DNA of 64,000 nt from Rostratula benghalensis (lineage: Eukaryota > Chordata > Aves > Charadriiformes > Rostratulidae): contig VXAI01000157.1 of assembly GCA_013399305.1 (NCBI GenBank), positions 538,662 through 602,661 of the forward strand. The letters are read 5' to 3'. The first letter of the stretch is position 1, and each line of letters opens with the position of its first letter. The notes beneath the pieces are model-generated. The model worked only from the letters and a program-made list of their open reading frames with translations, was not told the origin of the DNA and searched no databases. Made by a program: the position numbers and the translations under genes. Shown here in pieces: positions 53,863 through 64,000 of this stretch.

Positions 53863-55487
53863 CCATTGTGCCTGAACAACTGCTGCTTCTTAGTCTGTTG
53901 GAACAAATGAAGGAAGTAGACAAGACTGTTTCTTTGCCAACAGAGAATGTTCAAGTATGTAGTTGACTGGCATTTTCACAAAACAGCATTTACCCTTGTC
54001 ACACCGCTTACGAGTGTTATCTGTCATTTATATCAAAATTTGTTCTGAGCTGAAAGGAAAGATGTTTATCTTGTCAAGCAATGGGTAGAGAGGTTACCCA
54101 TTAGATCCCCTTCACTCTAGAAGTATATACTAGCAGTATGCAAGACACTCCTGAAAAAAGAAATCACACCCATTGTTTTCATTAATAAAATAGTATTGAA
54201 ACAAGTCTTCCAGCTTCAAAGCTAAATTTAATAAGAACTTATACTATGCCCTGTTCCTATATAGAGATTGTAGAATTTCCCATTATCACTGACCTCAGTT
54301 CCAGCAATTTAAGATACTTTTTATTGCATCTGGCAATACATCAGCTAACTAACTTAATCATTTCCCATTAGAGAAAGCTCAGATTCTCTGAATATTTTTC
54401 TACATTGTGGTGGTTTTTTTGTGAGTGACAACCTATTATTTCCCATGATGTATTAATGCCTCAGAGAGTGTGCTAGAAGGACAGAATTTGTAAAGGGGAG
54501 TGGAATACTGTTACCTGATTCTGGTTTCATGCACGTTCTTACTTCCAAACATAAGTCTGTCCCAGACTTCCACCCAGTCAGTGGCAAAATCCCATTTATC
54601 CAGAAGGCTGAGCTGTCAGCTGCTAAATAATTTGGATGTTTTGAATTTTCACATCCAGTGAGAAGGGAGAGATGCTCACCTAACACTGACTCAGAATTCA
54701 AGGTTGAGAAATCTAAGGACTCTGTATTCCAAAATTCTTCCTACTGCATCAATTTTTTAATCCTAAAAACAGGTCAGAAGTTTAACATAATTGTGATAAA
54801 CGTCTTTACCAGATTTACTGATGTCAGTCATTACTATGTATTTGCTTTAAAAATGACTGATGTAATTTTTTTGAAAAATATGACTATTTTCCTCCTTAGT
54901 CATGTGACTTTTTTTCCTGGTATCTCCTTTAAGTTTGTGGTTGAATTTGGATAACAGGTATGATGACTTTCCAGTTAAACAAAATGAAATATCTGAAAGT
55001 GTAGTATCACTTTCAACTTTTAAAAACTGACATAATCAATGGTTTTCAAGAGGCAGTTATTTGAGGAGCTGCATCCATCACTTGCAGTGAAGTTTAAAAC
55101 CTGTGGCTTTAGTCCAAGTATTTTTTAATGCAAGGGCTCACATTAAAATCACAGGGATTTCTTTTATAAATAAGGACCACAGGAGTATTGCTGTGTCTGT
55201 AGCATTGGATATTTGACGAGTTATATGTGACACTATCCATTTCTAGTGGATTCCATTGAAATTGTTTTTCTTTCCATCCAACTCATAAGCAATGTGGTTC
55301 AAAGTTGTTCCTCGTGTTGCAGACTACCACTGGAACCTGCTAAGCGTGTTGCTTAATTCAAACATTGGTAAAATGTGCCTTTTATTTATATCTGCATAAA
55401 GATGTATGTCATGGAATGAAGTTAAACTGGAGTTACATTGTCTTTAAATAAACTCACAGGTCACTATTTTTTGAAAGTGAGTAGTAC

Positions 55488-55507
55488 TTTTTTTTTTTAA
55501 AAAAAAA
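55488..55507. repeat. T11A9 palindromic homopolymer junction
   Basis: Eleven T followed directly by nine A. It is self-complementary over 18 bases and is simple AT sequence. Confidence 0.85.
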
Positions 55508-58500
55508 TGAGTATTTTTTGAGGCTGAGTAAGGGCCAGTTTACTCGTTGTCAGGGGTACTCGCCTGTCGAAGTTTAGGGCTGCACAGTTAAACGCTGAGA
55601 CAAACCCTCCCAACTCAAACACCTCAGTTCCTTGGCTCTGGGGCCTCCTTTAAGATTGCTGATTCTCCCAGGGGCTTAAAATTCAGCAAAATTTGATAAA
55701 CCAGGCCTCCATGGGATGCTTCAATCTTCAAATAATTTCTCATTTTGAAACTACGCCATTTTTCAGTATCCAAGGAAAGACAGAAAACAACATTTCACAA
55801 AAGATGTAGTCCATACTGTGTGTGTATGTGTGTATGTCTATTGTTAGTCTCACAGCCACCTGCAAAAAGTCAAATATTCTAGAACAAAAGTTACAATTTA
55901 AAAAGGACGAGTTCAGCTCTTGAAATAATATCCACTGTGAAGATCAATGGAGCTCCAGCTATTATTATTATTTTTTTTTTTTTGATTACTTGAATGGTTT
56001 TTAGCTTGAGGTAAGACATTATGAGAGGGAAGGTTATAATTGTTTGTAGGGGAAGATGGGAGTCAGTCATATCTTAGCCAATGTCAACGTGGCAATGCAA
56101 AGGTCCACAAAAGTGTGCACAATCAATTTTTTTTTTCCTAGATGCAAAATCAGAACGTACCTAAAAAAAAGGGAGAAAAAACCAAAAAGCACATGTACAC
56201 TTAATAGACTTAATTTAAAACCCACAGAAATTAAATTAATCATTTCAGCAGGATCTGTTATCTGGTAAATCTTTTGAGACCATGCAGGAAAATTAGTTGG
56301 ATTAGTCTCTGAAGTAATCCCATAGGTGTTGGGAACAGGGGAGAGAAAATGGGAATTTCTTTTTTCATTTAGCGCAAAGAATACCCATGGAAAACTTAGC
56401 ACAGAAGAATCCTGCACTTGCAGGAAGAGGACACTTCTATTCAGTCAAATCCAGTTAGAGGTAATAATTTTTTTATACTGTACCAAGTGAATAAATATTT
56501 CTATATGAGTCATTTATAGAATTCTATAGAATTCTCTATGGCAAATTGTGTGTGAGGAAAGAGTATATGTGAGGCTTCATTAAAGAAATATAACAAAACT
56601 CAAGTTTTTTTCTCAATGAGTATTTCAATCAGCTGTATGTTTTTGCTTCCAGCTGCTGTGTTTCCAGTGCTGATGCATTCCCAACTGAAACCTTCTCATG
56701 GGAACTGTGATTGCAAGATCGCCTCAGGAAGCAGTTGCCTGCCCATTCCTTTTATCTTCTTCCTGGTGCAGAATATTTTCAGATTTTTCAGAAATCCACC
56801 AAACGTTCATTGGGAACTTGGTCCACAGGAGAGCCACCATGTCTTTGGCCCCAGTCTCCCCCACAGTTTGGAGCACCTCCTGATTTTTCACCAGTCCTGC
56901 AGGATTAAGAGTGCATCTCCTCAGCAGTGTTGTGTGTGCATATGCTGGGTTGATCTCCTTGAAGTAAAGTATTTCTTTCCTTCAAAAATGTGCTTATTCT
57001 GCACTTAATGGGAAAAAAATACTTTAGCCAGTGCAATAAATAAAAATTAATTAAAATTCAATTAAGTCAATTTATGACAGACTTATCTTTAGAAATTTCA
57101 GGCTATTATTCTAAGGAAATTAGGCATATTCTCTGTAATTAGTGAGAAAATGTACTAAAATGGATAATGCATGTCAGAGGCTGCCAAAATACTTGTTTTT
57201 AAAACAAAGATCCTTCAAGGAATGTCCGCAACTCCCAGCTTTATACAGCTTCAGAATTTGCAGACCTTTACATTACCAGGCCTGCGTGATCACAGGGATT
57301 AAACTCCTGCCTTCTTTCTCCCTAGTGCTTTCCATCACACACGCTGCTAATGCTGGTGAGGCTACTGGTAGATACTGGGGAGCCCTATCATAGAAGAAGC
57401 TCCAGGCAGCTGCCAGCACTTTAAATATTGGTTGTCTGAACGTGTTCAGAACAGGTCTATACACAATAAGCAGGTGATGCTAGGGGTTGGAAGGCATCAT
57501 TGCCTTCTCTACTGCAAGGCTGCCAGTGAATCAGTATCAACAATGGTTATTTCTTGCTTCCTCTCTCCCCTCCCAAAAGCTTAGCCGGCAATGTACACGT
57601 GGAGTTTTCCCTTTGTCTCCAGATCCTTTTATACCTACGCCTTTTCTTCTGTGAGGTGCTGCTTCTTCATCTGATTCAGCCACTTCTGCTGTCTGCCTTC
57701 CCTGCTTCCCTGTTGCAGCATGTTTGAAAACTGTGAAGAGCAGTGAGAGAGTGGGAGAGGCTCCAGTGCATCAAATGAAGTCAAGCCCTGTTGCCTGCTT
57801 GCTCCCCCCTCTCATTTTCTTACTTGAAGAGAAGTTGTGTACTGCTATTGAACATTTTAACAGAGCCAACAGGTGAAGTCATCAAGAAAAATCCCTCATC
57901 TCACCTCTGTTCTTAACAGTGACATTTAAATGTTCTACTTGATCAGAAAATGCTTCTTTCAACAGCTGGCTTGCTTTGTGCATTTGGTAGCATTTGCTGT
58001 ATTGCCAAGAAGTTAATTTGTTTGTCTTGTAGGCTAGTAGGATCCGTAGAGAAATCTACAAAAAGCTTTAATTATTTTAGATTACTTGCAGCTTCCTTTA
58101 TTCTTTCATGATAAACTTTGTCTATAATGAGCTGTGGCAGCCATGCTAATTTATCAGCACATTGTCAGAATTGCCCTGTTCTGCCGGTCACTCACGGTAG
58201 TTTTACAAGCTCTATGCAGCTCAGCTTTCAGTTTCAGGGATGGATTTTTCACATGGGATGTTAACTTCAGGCAGCCCGTGACCGCATAGTGTTGCCGGTA
58301 GTTTGAACTGATTAGATTTTGGGTTATCAGAGCATGCCAAATCCCCAACTCTTGGGGTTGGTGGCACAGCGAGGGTTTGCAGCTTTGAAATAATACCTAC
58401 CTTGGCCGAAGTCCAGATTAAGCTGCAGTTCACGCACTGCCCTCCAAAACAAGAGGCTTTGTTAGGACAGAAGTGATTGTATGAGACATCAGATTGGCAG

Positions 58501-59556
58501 GTCAGAGAACATCAGTGTTAACACACCCTGATCTTGCCTGCTGACACTGCTGTTTAGTTTAATTCTTGTTTTTTATATGTCATGACAAGAGTGAAAAAAA
58601 AAATAAAAATCCTGTACTGATGTGAGTGCACTTGGATGCAAACATTCTGCAGAGTCAGATCCCACATGCAGGCAGTATTCAATCCAGGAAAGTCTTGGAA
58701 ATGTTGTTAGCGTAAGCAAATGCTGAGATAGTGCAAAAGTTTTAACATACTCACACTCATTTAAAAGAAATCAATAAGGTAATGGTAAAAAATACCCAGT
58801 TGAATATAAACATACTTGCTTCAAATATATGTATAACTTAAATTCTAAAGGCAGAAAGGCTTAGCAAACGCAAAATAGGCAAGTAAACATGTTTGTCTAC
58901 CCATAATTCTTAAAAAATAAACATTTTGAACGTACAAGTAACTTCCCATTTTGAAGAATTAATATTTTTTCCTGTCCTGGTATACAGTAACCTGAATGGA
59001 AAATTCCAATGGTATTCATTAATAATATTTCCAAATGGTAGATTTAAGAGCTTTTCCTTAAGCTGGATTTCAAACTAACGTTGAAGGGGTTCTTTAAAAT
59101 GTAGTGTCATTCACATGTCTTCAACTCTGCACTGTTTTCTTACAAGAGCATAGTAGGTGGAAAACCAGACTGTGCAAGACAAGGACAGCTTGCTTGGTAA
59201 TTGTAACGTTAATTAAAGACACAAGAGTTAACATGGACTACAGAAGGTGCTCTCTTGTGTCATTTTGGAATGTGATCATAATGGTTTCTATTCTACTTAT
59301 GTAATGTGGAAAAGTGTGCCTTCCTGTCTTCACTCCCCTTTTCGGACAGTGCTGGGTTGTATACTGTTAAGTGACTTAAATGCACATACTGACAGCACAG
59401 TAACACCTGAAGGAGTGCAGCAGCCACAGCTTTGAAAGGGTTTACCTGAACACAGCTTCTTAAAATCTTACAAAATGTTACACTACCAGGATGTCTGGTG
59501 ACCATGAATGCACTTCTCTTTTGTTAAAGACATTGTAGCCAATGTAAATAAATAAC

Positions 59557-60036
59557 CTTTTCTTTGCTTTTCCTCTCATCCCCCAAAATCCAGTAGTAAT
59601 CTTCAAAAAAAAAAACCAACACCCCACCCCACATAGCTACCCCGAACAAACAAACAAACAAAAAGTGCTACTATAACTTAATGTGTCAGGTTTGAATACA
59701 GGGTTTGGAAATTAAAATTAAAGGTACAGTTTACAATTCCCAAAATGACAATATTGTCAATACAGTACCATGTGTTTCATGTTGCAAATGACTGATCTTT
59801 TCTTTGCTTTTCCTCTCATCCCCCAAAATCCAGTAGTAATCTTCAAAAAAAAAAACCAACACCCCACCCCACATAGCCCCCCCGAACAAACAAACAAACA
59901 AAAAGTGCTACTATAACTTAATGTGTCAGGTTTGAATACAGGGTTTGGAAATTAAAATTAAAGGTACAGTTTACAATTCCCAAAATGACAATATTGTCAA
60001 TACAGTACCATGTGTTTCATGTTGCAAATGACTGAT
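59557..60036 (+). repeat. 240-bp tandem duplication, two nearly identical copies
   Basis: Copy 1 is 59557-59796 and copy 2 is 59797-60036. The match extends three bases into the right flank (to 60039). Aligning them base by base gives only two differences: T/C at 59638 and A/C at 59639 against 59878 and 59879, that is 238 of 240 identical. Each copy includes an A-rich run, ACCCCACCCC and (CAAA)n units. Near identity in noncoding DNA means a very recent duplication, a copy-number polymorphism, or a false duplication made during assembly. Flanking repeats that would explain unequal exchange were not seen. There is no coding content. Confidence 0.97.
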
Positions 60037-60510
60037 CTTGTCAATGTGTTCTTGATGTCGTTATCTAGATAAAGTAATATGGTTATCTAGATACTTTGAG
60101 CTTATTTAGACTCTTATGTTTCAGTCTTGCCTTTTTTTTTTTTTTTTTAATTTTATTTTGGTGACTGTACAGCGCCAGGTACACAGTAACAGAACTGTAT
60201 TCAAGTATCATTCCCTCCACCCTCTTTTGTTTAAATAAATAAATAAGCACCACACAGGGAAAGCGTGACACTACAAGCCAAGTATATGGCATGAGACTGT
60301 CTCCAGTTTTGCAGTGACTAGCACTTTCCTCCTGTAACTCTTTCTCCTTGGCAAATTTACTGCCCAGAAAACCTACTCTGCAAATACTTGGGGCAAGTGG
60401 AAAGAGATTACAAGAAGGTGGCAGCATGATTTCTAAGTATGAATGAAGCTGCTGATACATTTCTATAACAGACAATGTCTGTGTTTTAAATGTCTTCCTT
60501 TTTTGTTTAG

Positions 60511-60593
60511 GTGAATCTAGAAAAAAGGCACTGACCAAATCCAGTAAACGAGTATTTAAAATAAAGTCTCTTGAGAATATGCTTCTACATTGA
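60511..60593 (+). other. Candidate terminal coding exon (unverified)
   Basis: TCTTCCTTTTTTGTTTAG is one of the best acceptor sequences in the window. After it, the phase with two leading bases reads ESRKKALTKSSKRVFKIK, then SLENMLLH and TGA at 60591-60593, a short basic C-terminus. The entry phase is compatible with the end phase of the 50575-50643 candidate. An AATAAA lies inside the interval. No protein family was recognised, and 26 open codons alone are weak evidence. The strand agrees with rightward transcription from the CpG island. Confidence 0.2.
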
Positions 60594-60969
60594 CCACCCT
60601 CCCTCTTGGATTTTGTTGATACACTGGTAAGAAAACTCCTGAATACATTATTGCTTTATGAAAAATAGTTAAGCAAACACTGTCTCTGCTTTACAACTGT
60701 CAGAGGCACAGAATTAAAAACTGGGCCCTTTGTCAGGGCTTTTTTTTTTTTCAGATCTCATAGCCTAAGAGGTAAAAACCAACTCACATTAGAGTTACTG
60801 TATGCTGTACTGTGAGATTGATACTCAAATGTTTTACGTACCAGTGTGAAGCTTCTGCCTAAATTTTGGGTTTCCATTTCAGATCAAACAAATCATAGTA
60901 AAAGACTATACAATTCCCACAATTGCCTTTCCAAGAAGTTCCTTTATGCAGAGCTGGAGGGGAGGCAAG

Positions 60970-61012
60970 ATGTTGGCATAGCTGTTGACCTAAAAACCTG
61001 CTATGCCAACAT
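60970..61012. other. Perfect 13-bp inverted repeat with 17-nt loop
   Basis: ATGTTGGCATAGC at 60970-60982 and its exact reverse complement GCTATGCCAACAT at 61000-61012 flank a 17-base loop. The stem does not extend cleanly beyond 13 bp, so it is short for a microRNA precursor. It may be an RNA or DNA hairpin, a dimeric protein site, or chance. Confidence 0.6.
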
Positions 61013-61834
61013 ATTGTCATCTTTCCTGTCTGTTTGCAGCAGAGGGAAATTCTACATTGTAATGGGCATTTGGAACAACTTCAGTCTTCATAGATAACTT
61101 GAAATGTCCTGCTTTTAGTCAATGTGGCAAGTATTAATGAGTTGCATAACTACGGAAGAAGGGACAGAATTTTTTTGTTACTCAAACAACAAACAGCTTA
61201 ACTTGCTCTGAAACAGATAGTGCATGGATGCAGTAAGAAGGGGGCTGAAGGGGCCTGGGGATGCTGTCAGGGGACAGGATGGGGATTGAATGTTTTCACT
61301 GCCTGAACTGTACGTGGCTGCAGAGATTCATCAGCCTGCATAGCAGTAATTCCATTTACAAGCTTTCCCCCTAATTCTGATGATATACTTTTTCCCTGTG
61401 TACTTTTAATGTTTGTAATTTTTGTTAAGAGGCATTTAGTGAAGGCTTTTGAGCAATGAGAGTACTGTGGTAGTCAGAAAATGAATGAGCACCACCAAAG
61501 AAATGTTCTTGCTGCATTTCATTGATCTGTTTCCAATACTTTAATTAGGAATAAAAAAACAGTACAACTTCAGCTTCGAGAAGGTCTCATGATTGTTCTA
61601 CAGGGAACCTCAAGAAAAAAATTAATTTATATGAATGATGAAATTGCCACATGTACTTATTCTATATAAGATGTTACTTCCAAAAATTAGAGTTTTCCTT
61701 AGAGAATCTAAAATTAGTAGTACTGCTACTTAAAAAAAACATAGCAAAGCAGAACAAGTTGTGTACATTTGCAATAGTCCTTTTACACTCACAACTCTTC
61801 CTGTCACTTAGATACTGAGTTTGACCTGTATATG

Positions 61835-61940
61835 AAAAAAAAAAAAAAAAAATCTGTTGTGACTAGGTTGTGTCATTGCAAAACATAACACTGGGTTAGT
61901 ATCTGCACCGACCATAAAAAAAAAACAAAAAAACAAAAAA
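61835..61940. repeat. Two A-rich low-complexity tracts
   Basis: An 18-nt A run (61835-61852) is followed about 65 bases later by an A-rich tract interrupted by single C (61917-61940) leading into a short C run. Ordinary simple sequence, likely length-variable. Confidence 0.8.
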
Positions 61941-62225
61941 ACCCCCATTACCAGTTAAATGTTCCTGTCACTTTTATCTATCTAGTAGTCAATTTTATTT
62001 GATCTCTACATTTACACCATGTATCTGCAGCGGGAGGTCATGCAGATAATCTGTGAACTTCTCATTTTAGCATTCTAATGCACTCATGATCACAAAGACG
62101 GAGCAGCGTACTAAATGTAGTTGTGGGAAATTCTGTCATTCTTGCACACACACAGAAGTCTCCTCACCTGATGAGCACTAAAATTAACCTTGTATATAAA
62201 TAACAAGGTCTGAAGGCCTAAACAC

Positions 62226-63180
62226 CGAATCACGGAATTGCCAGAGTTGGAAGGGACCTCTAGAGATCACATTACTGAGGACAGGTGGGTCTTGAAGGTC
62301 TCCAGAGACGGGACTCACTCCACACCCTCCCAGGGTAGCCTATTCCAGGGCCCTGTCACCCTCACCAGAAAGAAGTATTTTCTCATATTTGCATGGAACT
62401 TGCTATGTTCCAGCTTGGGCCCATTGCCCCTCATCCTGTTGCTGGGAACCACTGAAAAGAGTCCAGCTCCATCCCCCCTTCAACCCACCCTTCAGATACT
62501 TGTAAGCATTAGTAAGGTCTCCCCTGAGTCTTCTCCAGGCTAAAGAGTACAGGCTGATTCCATGATTCTGTGAACATCCCAAGTCCTTCTCCTCAGGGCT
62601 GCATTCAATTCATTCTCCGTCCAGCTTGTATTTGTGCCTGGGACTGCCATGACCCAAGTGCAGGACATTTCACTTGGCCTGGTTGAACTTCATGAGGTTC
62701 ACACCAGCTCACCTCTCAAGCCCGTCCACTTCCCTTTCGATGGCATTACTTCCCTGCAGCATGTTGACCATGCCACACAGCTTGGTGTCATCAGCAAATT
62801 TGCTGAGGGTGCCCTCAGTCCCACTGTCCATGTCACTGATAAAGCTGTTGAATAGCAGTGGTCCCAGTACTGACCCCTGAGGAATGCCACTTCTCACTGC
62901 TTGCCACTTGGACATTTTGCTGTTGACCACGACCCCTTGAGTGCAGCCGTCTAGCCAGTTCCTTGCCCACTGAGTGGTTCATCCAGCAGATCTGTCTCTC
63001 TCCAGTTTGGAGATCAGGATGTCATACAGGACAGCGTCAAACACTTTGCATAAATCCAGGTAGATGACATTGGTTGTTGTCCCCTTACCTGCCAATGCTA
63101 TAGTGCCATCATAGAAGGCCACTATATTTGTCAGGCACAATTTGCCCTTCATGAAGCCATGTTGTAACAGAGACACAGTA
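62226..63180 (-). mobile_element. CR1 LINE copy with degenerate reverse-transcriptase segments
   Basis: The element lies on the minus strand. Its 3' end is at about 62226 (reverse complement of AATCACGGAATTGCC..GTTGGAAGGGACCT) and it is truncated at about 63180. Two frames carry conserved ORF2 reverse-transcriptase blocks: [13 protein letters not shown] with [13 protein letters not shown] (within 62979-63176), then SGIPQGSVLGPLLF (about 62853-62891) and FADDTKL (FADD at 62787-62798), the catalytic box that is F/YADD in this family. The frame is broken between the two blocks, and the N-terminal endonuclease is absent, so no active enzyme can be made. It is the longest CR1 remnant here and the only one on the minus strand. 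It is an older, diverged subfamily, as its many substitutions suggest. The 5' border is approximate. Confidence 0.95.
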
Positions 63181-64000
63181 CGATAGCTTGCATGACTGGA
63201 ATGCTGTCGTGGGTGGCTATGTACCTTCTAGGAAAGACAGGTCACTGGGGAGAGGTGGTGCATTCACTCTCTACATGAGCTGCAGACTCCTGCAGCAGGC
63301 ACGAGCTGTAATTCACATCACCAAGTAAGAGTTATTTTATGAGGGTTACTAACGATCCGTGCAGCCATACATCTCCCACAGCATGGTGGCAAGAGGCTGG
63401 CTAAGGATGTGGGGAAAGGGTGCAGAGGAGGTTATGGCTCCAAGCAGGGACCAACTCCCTGTGCTTGGGGCTCCCCAGTGCACCCCACTTGGTAAAGGCC
63501 ACAGTGGATAAAATGGTAGTGGCTACAGAGATACTATGGTGGATACAAGAACAAGGAAGGCCTGCTGGGCTTCACATATCACCACACTGCATTTTTATGG
63601 CAAATCATCAAAAATCCTGTTAATTTAGTTATCCTGGGCTATGAAACTTGGGAGTCTTGAAACTTTGGAAGAAGCAGAGAGAACTAGGCTCTCTCCCTCT
63701 GCCATACATATGCATGGAGATCATGCAGAAATATAAATTGCAAAACTTGGTGGATGCTATTAAAACCCAGGATTGTTCAGAACATAATATAGGGCAGATC
63801 CAAAACAACAGGTGATCACAAGTTTTACGTTGGTTTTGAAACTAGATTATTTCATTCTTTTCAGGTTTTGAGGTTATACATTTCCATGCTTTCTTCTGCA
63901 GCTGCTAACCCTGGAAACACTCTGTCTTTAAGTCCTGAGATTTTCTAGCTGGTAACTGGGATCCTAGCTGTTGAGGTGTTGGCATTAAATACTGTGAATC
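63181..64000. other. Unique DNA, no gene recognised
   Basis: Sequence of moderate GC content beyond the truncated CR1. A 67-codon open frame at 63420-63623 has no recognisable motif and no good splice sites. Nothing else was found. Confidence 0.5.

Larger units (their letters stand above)
47434..59556. other. AT-rich DNA right of the CpG island; only tentative exons
   Basis: About 12 kb, likely intronic if the island drives a rightward gene. Holds two T-rich tracts, a 36-nt poly(A), and several intervals with plausible splice signals that are listed separately at low confidence. No domain or known protein was recognised. The longest open frames include minus-strand ones at 48215-48481, 50530-50880 and 56067-56417, with no clear gene structure. 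Confidence 0.45.
60040..62225. other. AT-rich DNA with one candidate terminal exon
   Basis: Holds a 17-nt T run (60132-60148), a possible terminal exon at 60511-60593, a 13-bp-stem inverted repeat at 60970-61012, and A-rich tracts at 61835-61852 and 61917-61940. A 151-codon minus-strand frame (60083-60538) crosses the T run and ends in a lysine-rich string encoded by it, so it was not accepted as a gene. Confidence 0.45.

Noticed and set aside
60083..60538. 151-codon minus-strand frame
   Set aside because: It runs through a homopolymer that encodes a string of lysines, and it overlaps a better plus-strand splice acceptor. No family was recognised.
60846..61097. 83-codon plus-strand frame after a TTTCCATTTCAG acceptor
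   Set aside because: The frame spans the 13-bp inverted repeat and lies beyond the stop of the candidate terminal exon. No motif or donor supports it.
1..64000. tRNA, rRNA, snRNA, CRISPR array, endogenous retrovirus or DNA transposon
   Set aside because: None could be supported. I saw no B-box-like tRNA core, no spaced direct-repeat array, no LTR pair with a primer-binding site, and no gag/pol/env or transposase motifs. Covariance and repeat-library searches were not possible here.

Overview
This is vertebrate nuclear DNA, almost certainly from a bird. Four copies of the CR1 (chicken repeat 1) non-LTR retrotransposon end in the avian-type 'GATCTT(T/A)AAGGT..TTCCAAC..ATTCTATGATT' 3' tail. The rest is AT-rich, microsatellite-bearing and rich in stop codons, with no operons, ribosome binding sites or dense reading frames. 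The species and chromosome cannot be named from the sequence.

Layout. Positions 1-46101 are a gene-poor AT-rich stretch in which no coding exon can be defended. It holds three plus-strand CR1 remnants (about 15340-15448, 21190-22027 and 26936-27167), many short microsatellites and homopolymers, a G-quadruplex motif (43311-43332), a 24-bp perfect palindrome (44679-44702) and a minus-strand open segment that keeps CpGs (45063-45329). An assembly gap of 294 N lies at 46102-46395. Right after it are a 25-bp direct repeat carrying IRF/PRDI-like motifs (46510-46557) and a strong CpG island (about 46620-47350), which is the clearest functional feature here and probably a gene promoter with a first exon. 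From 47434 to the end the sequence is AT-rich again. It holds two polypyrimidine tracts, a 36-nt poly(A), several weak candidate exons, a nearly perfect 240-bp tandem duplication (59557-60036) and a minus-strand CR1 with degenerate reverse-transcriptase segments (about 62226-63180).

Interpretation. The window probably contains the 5' end of one gene, with its promoter in the CpG island, flanked by a large intergenic or intronic region. The island carries good plus-strand donor sites (46910, 47433), which favours rightward transcription, but a divergent or leftward transcript is not excluded. A few plus-strand intervals downstream combine plausible splice sites with an open phase (47539-47634, 48895-48966, 49762-49819, 50575-50643, 60511-60593). 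None could be matched to a known protein, and open frames of this length arise often by chance. Most reading frames in the window appear to be chance translations of noncoding DNA. No previously undescribed system was found that the sequence alone can support.
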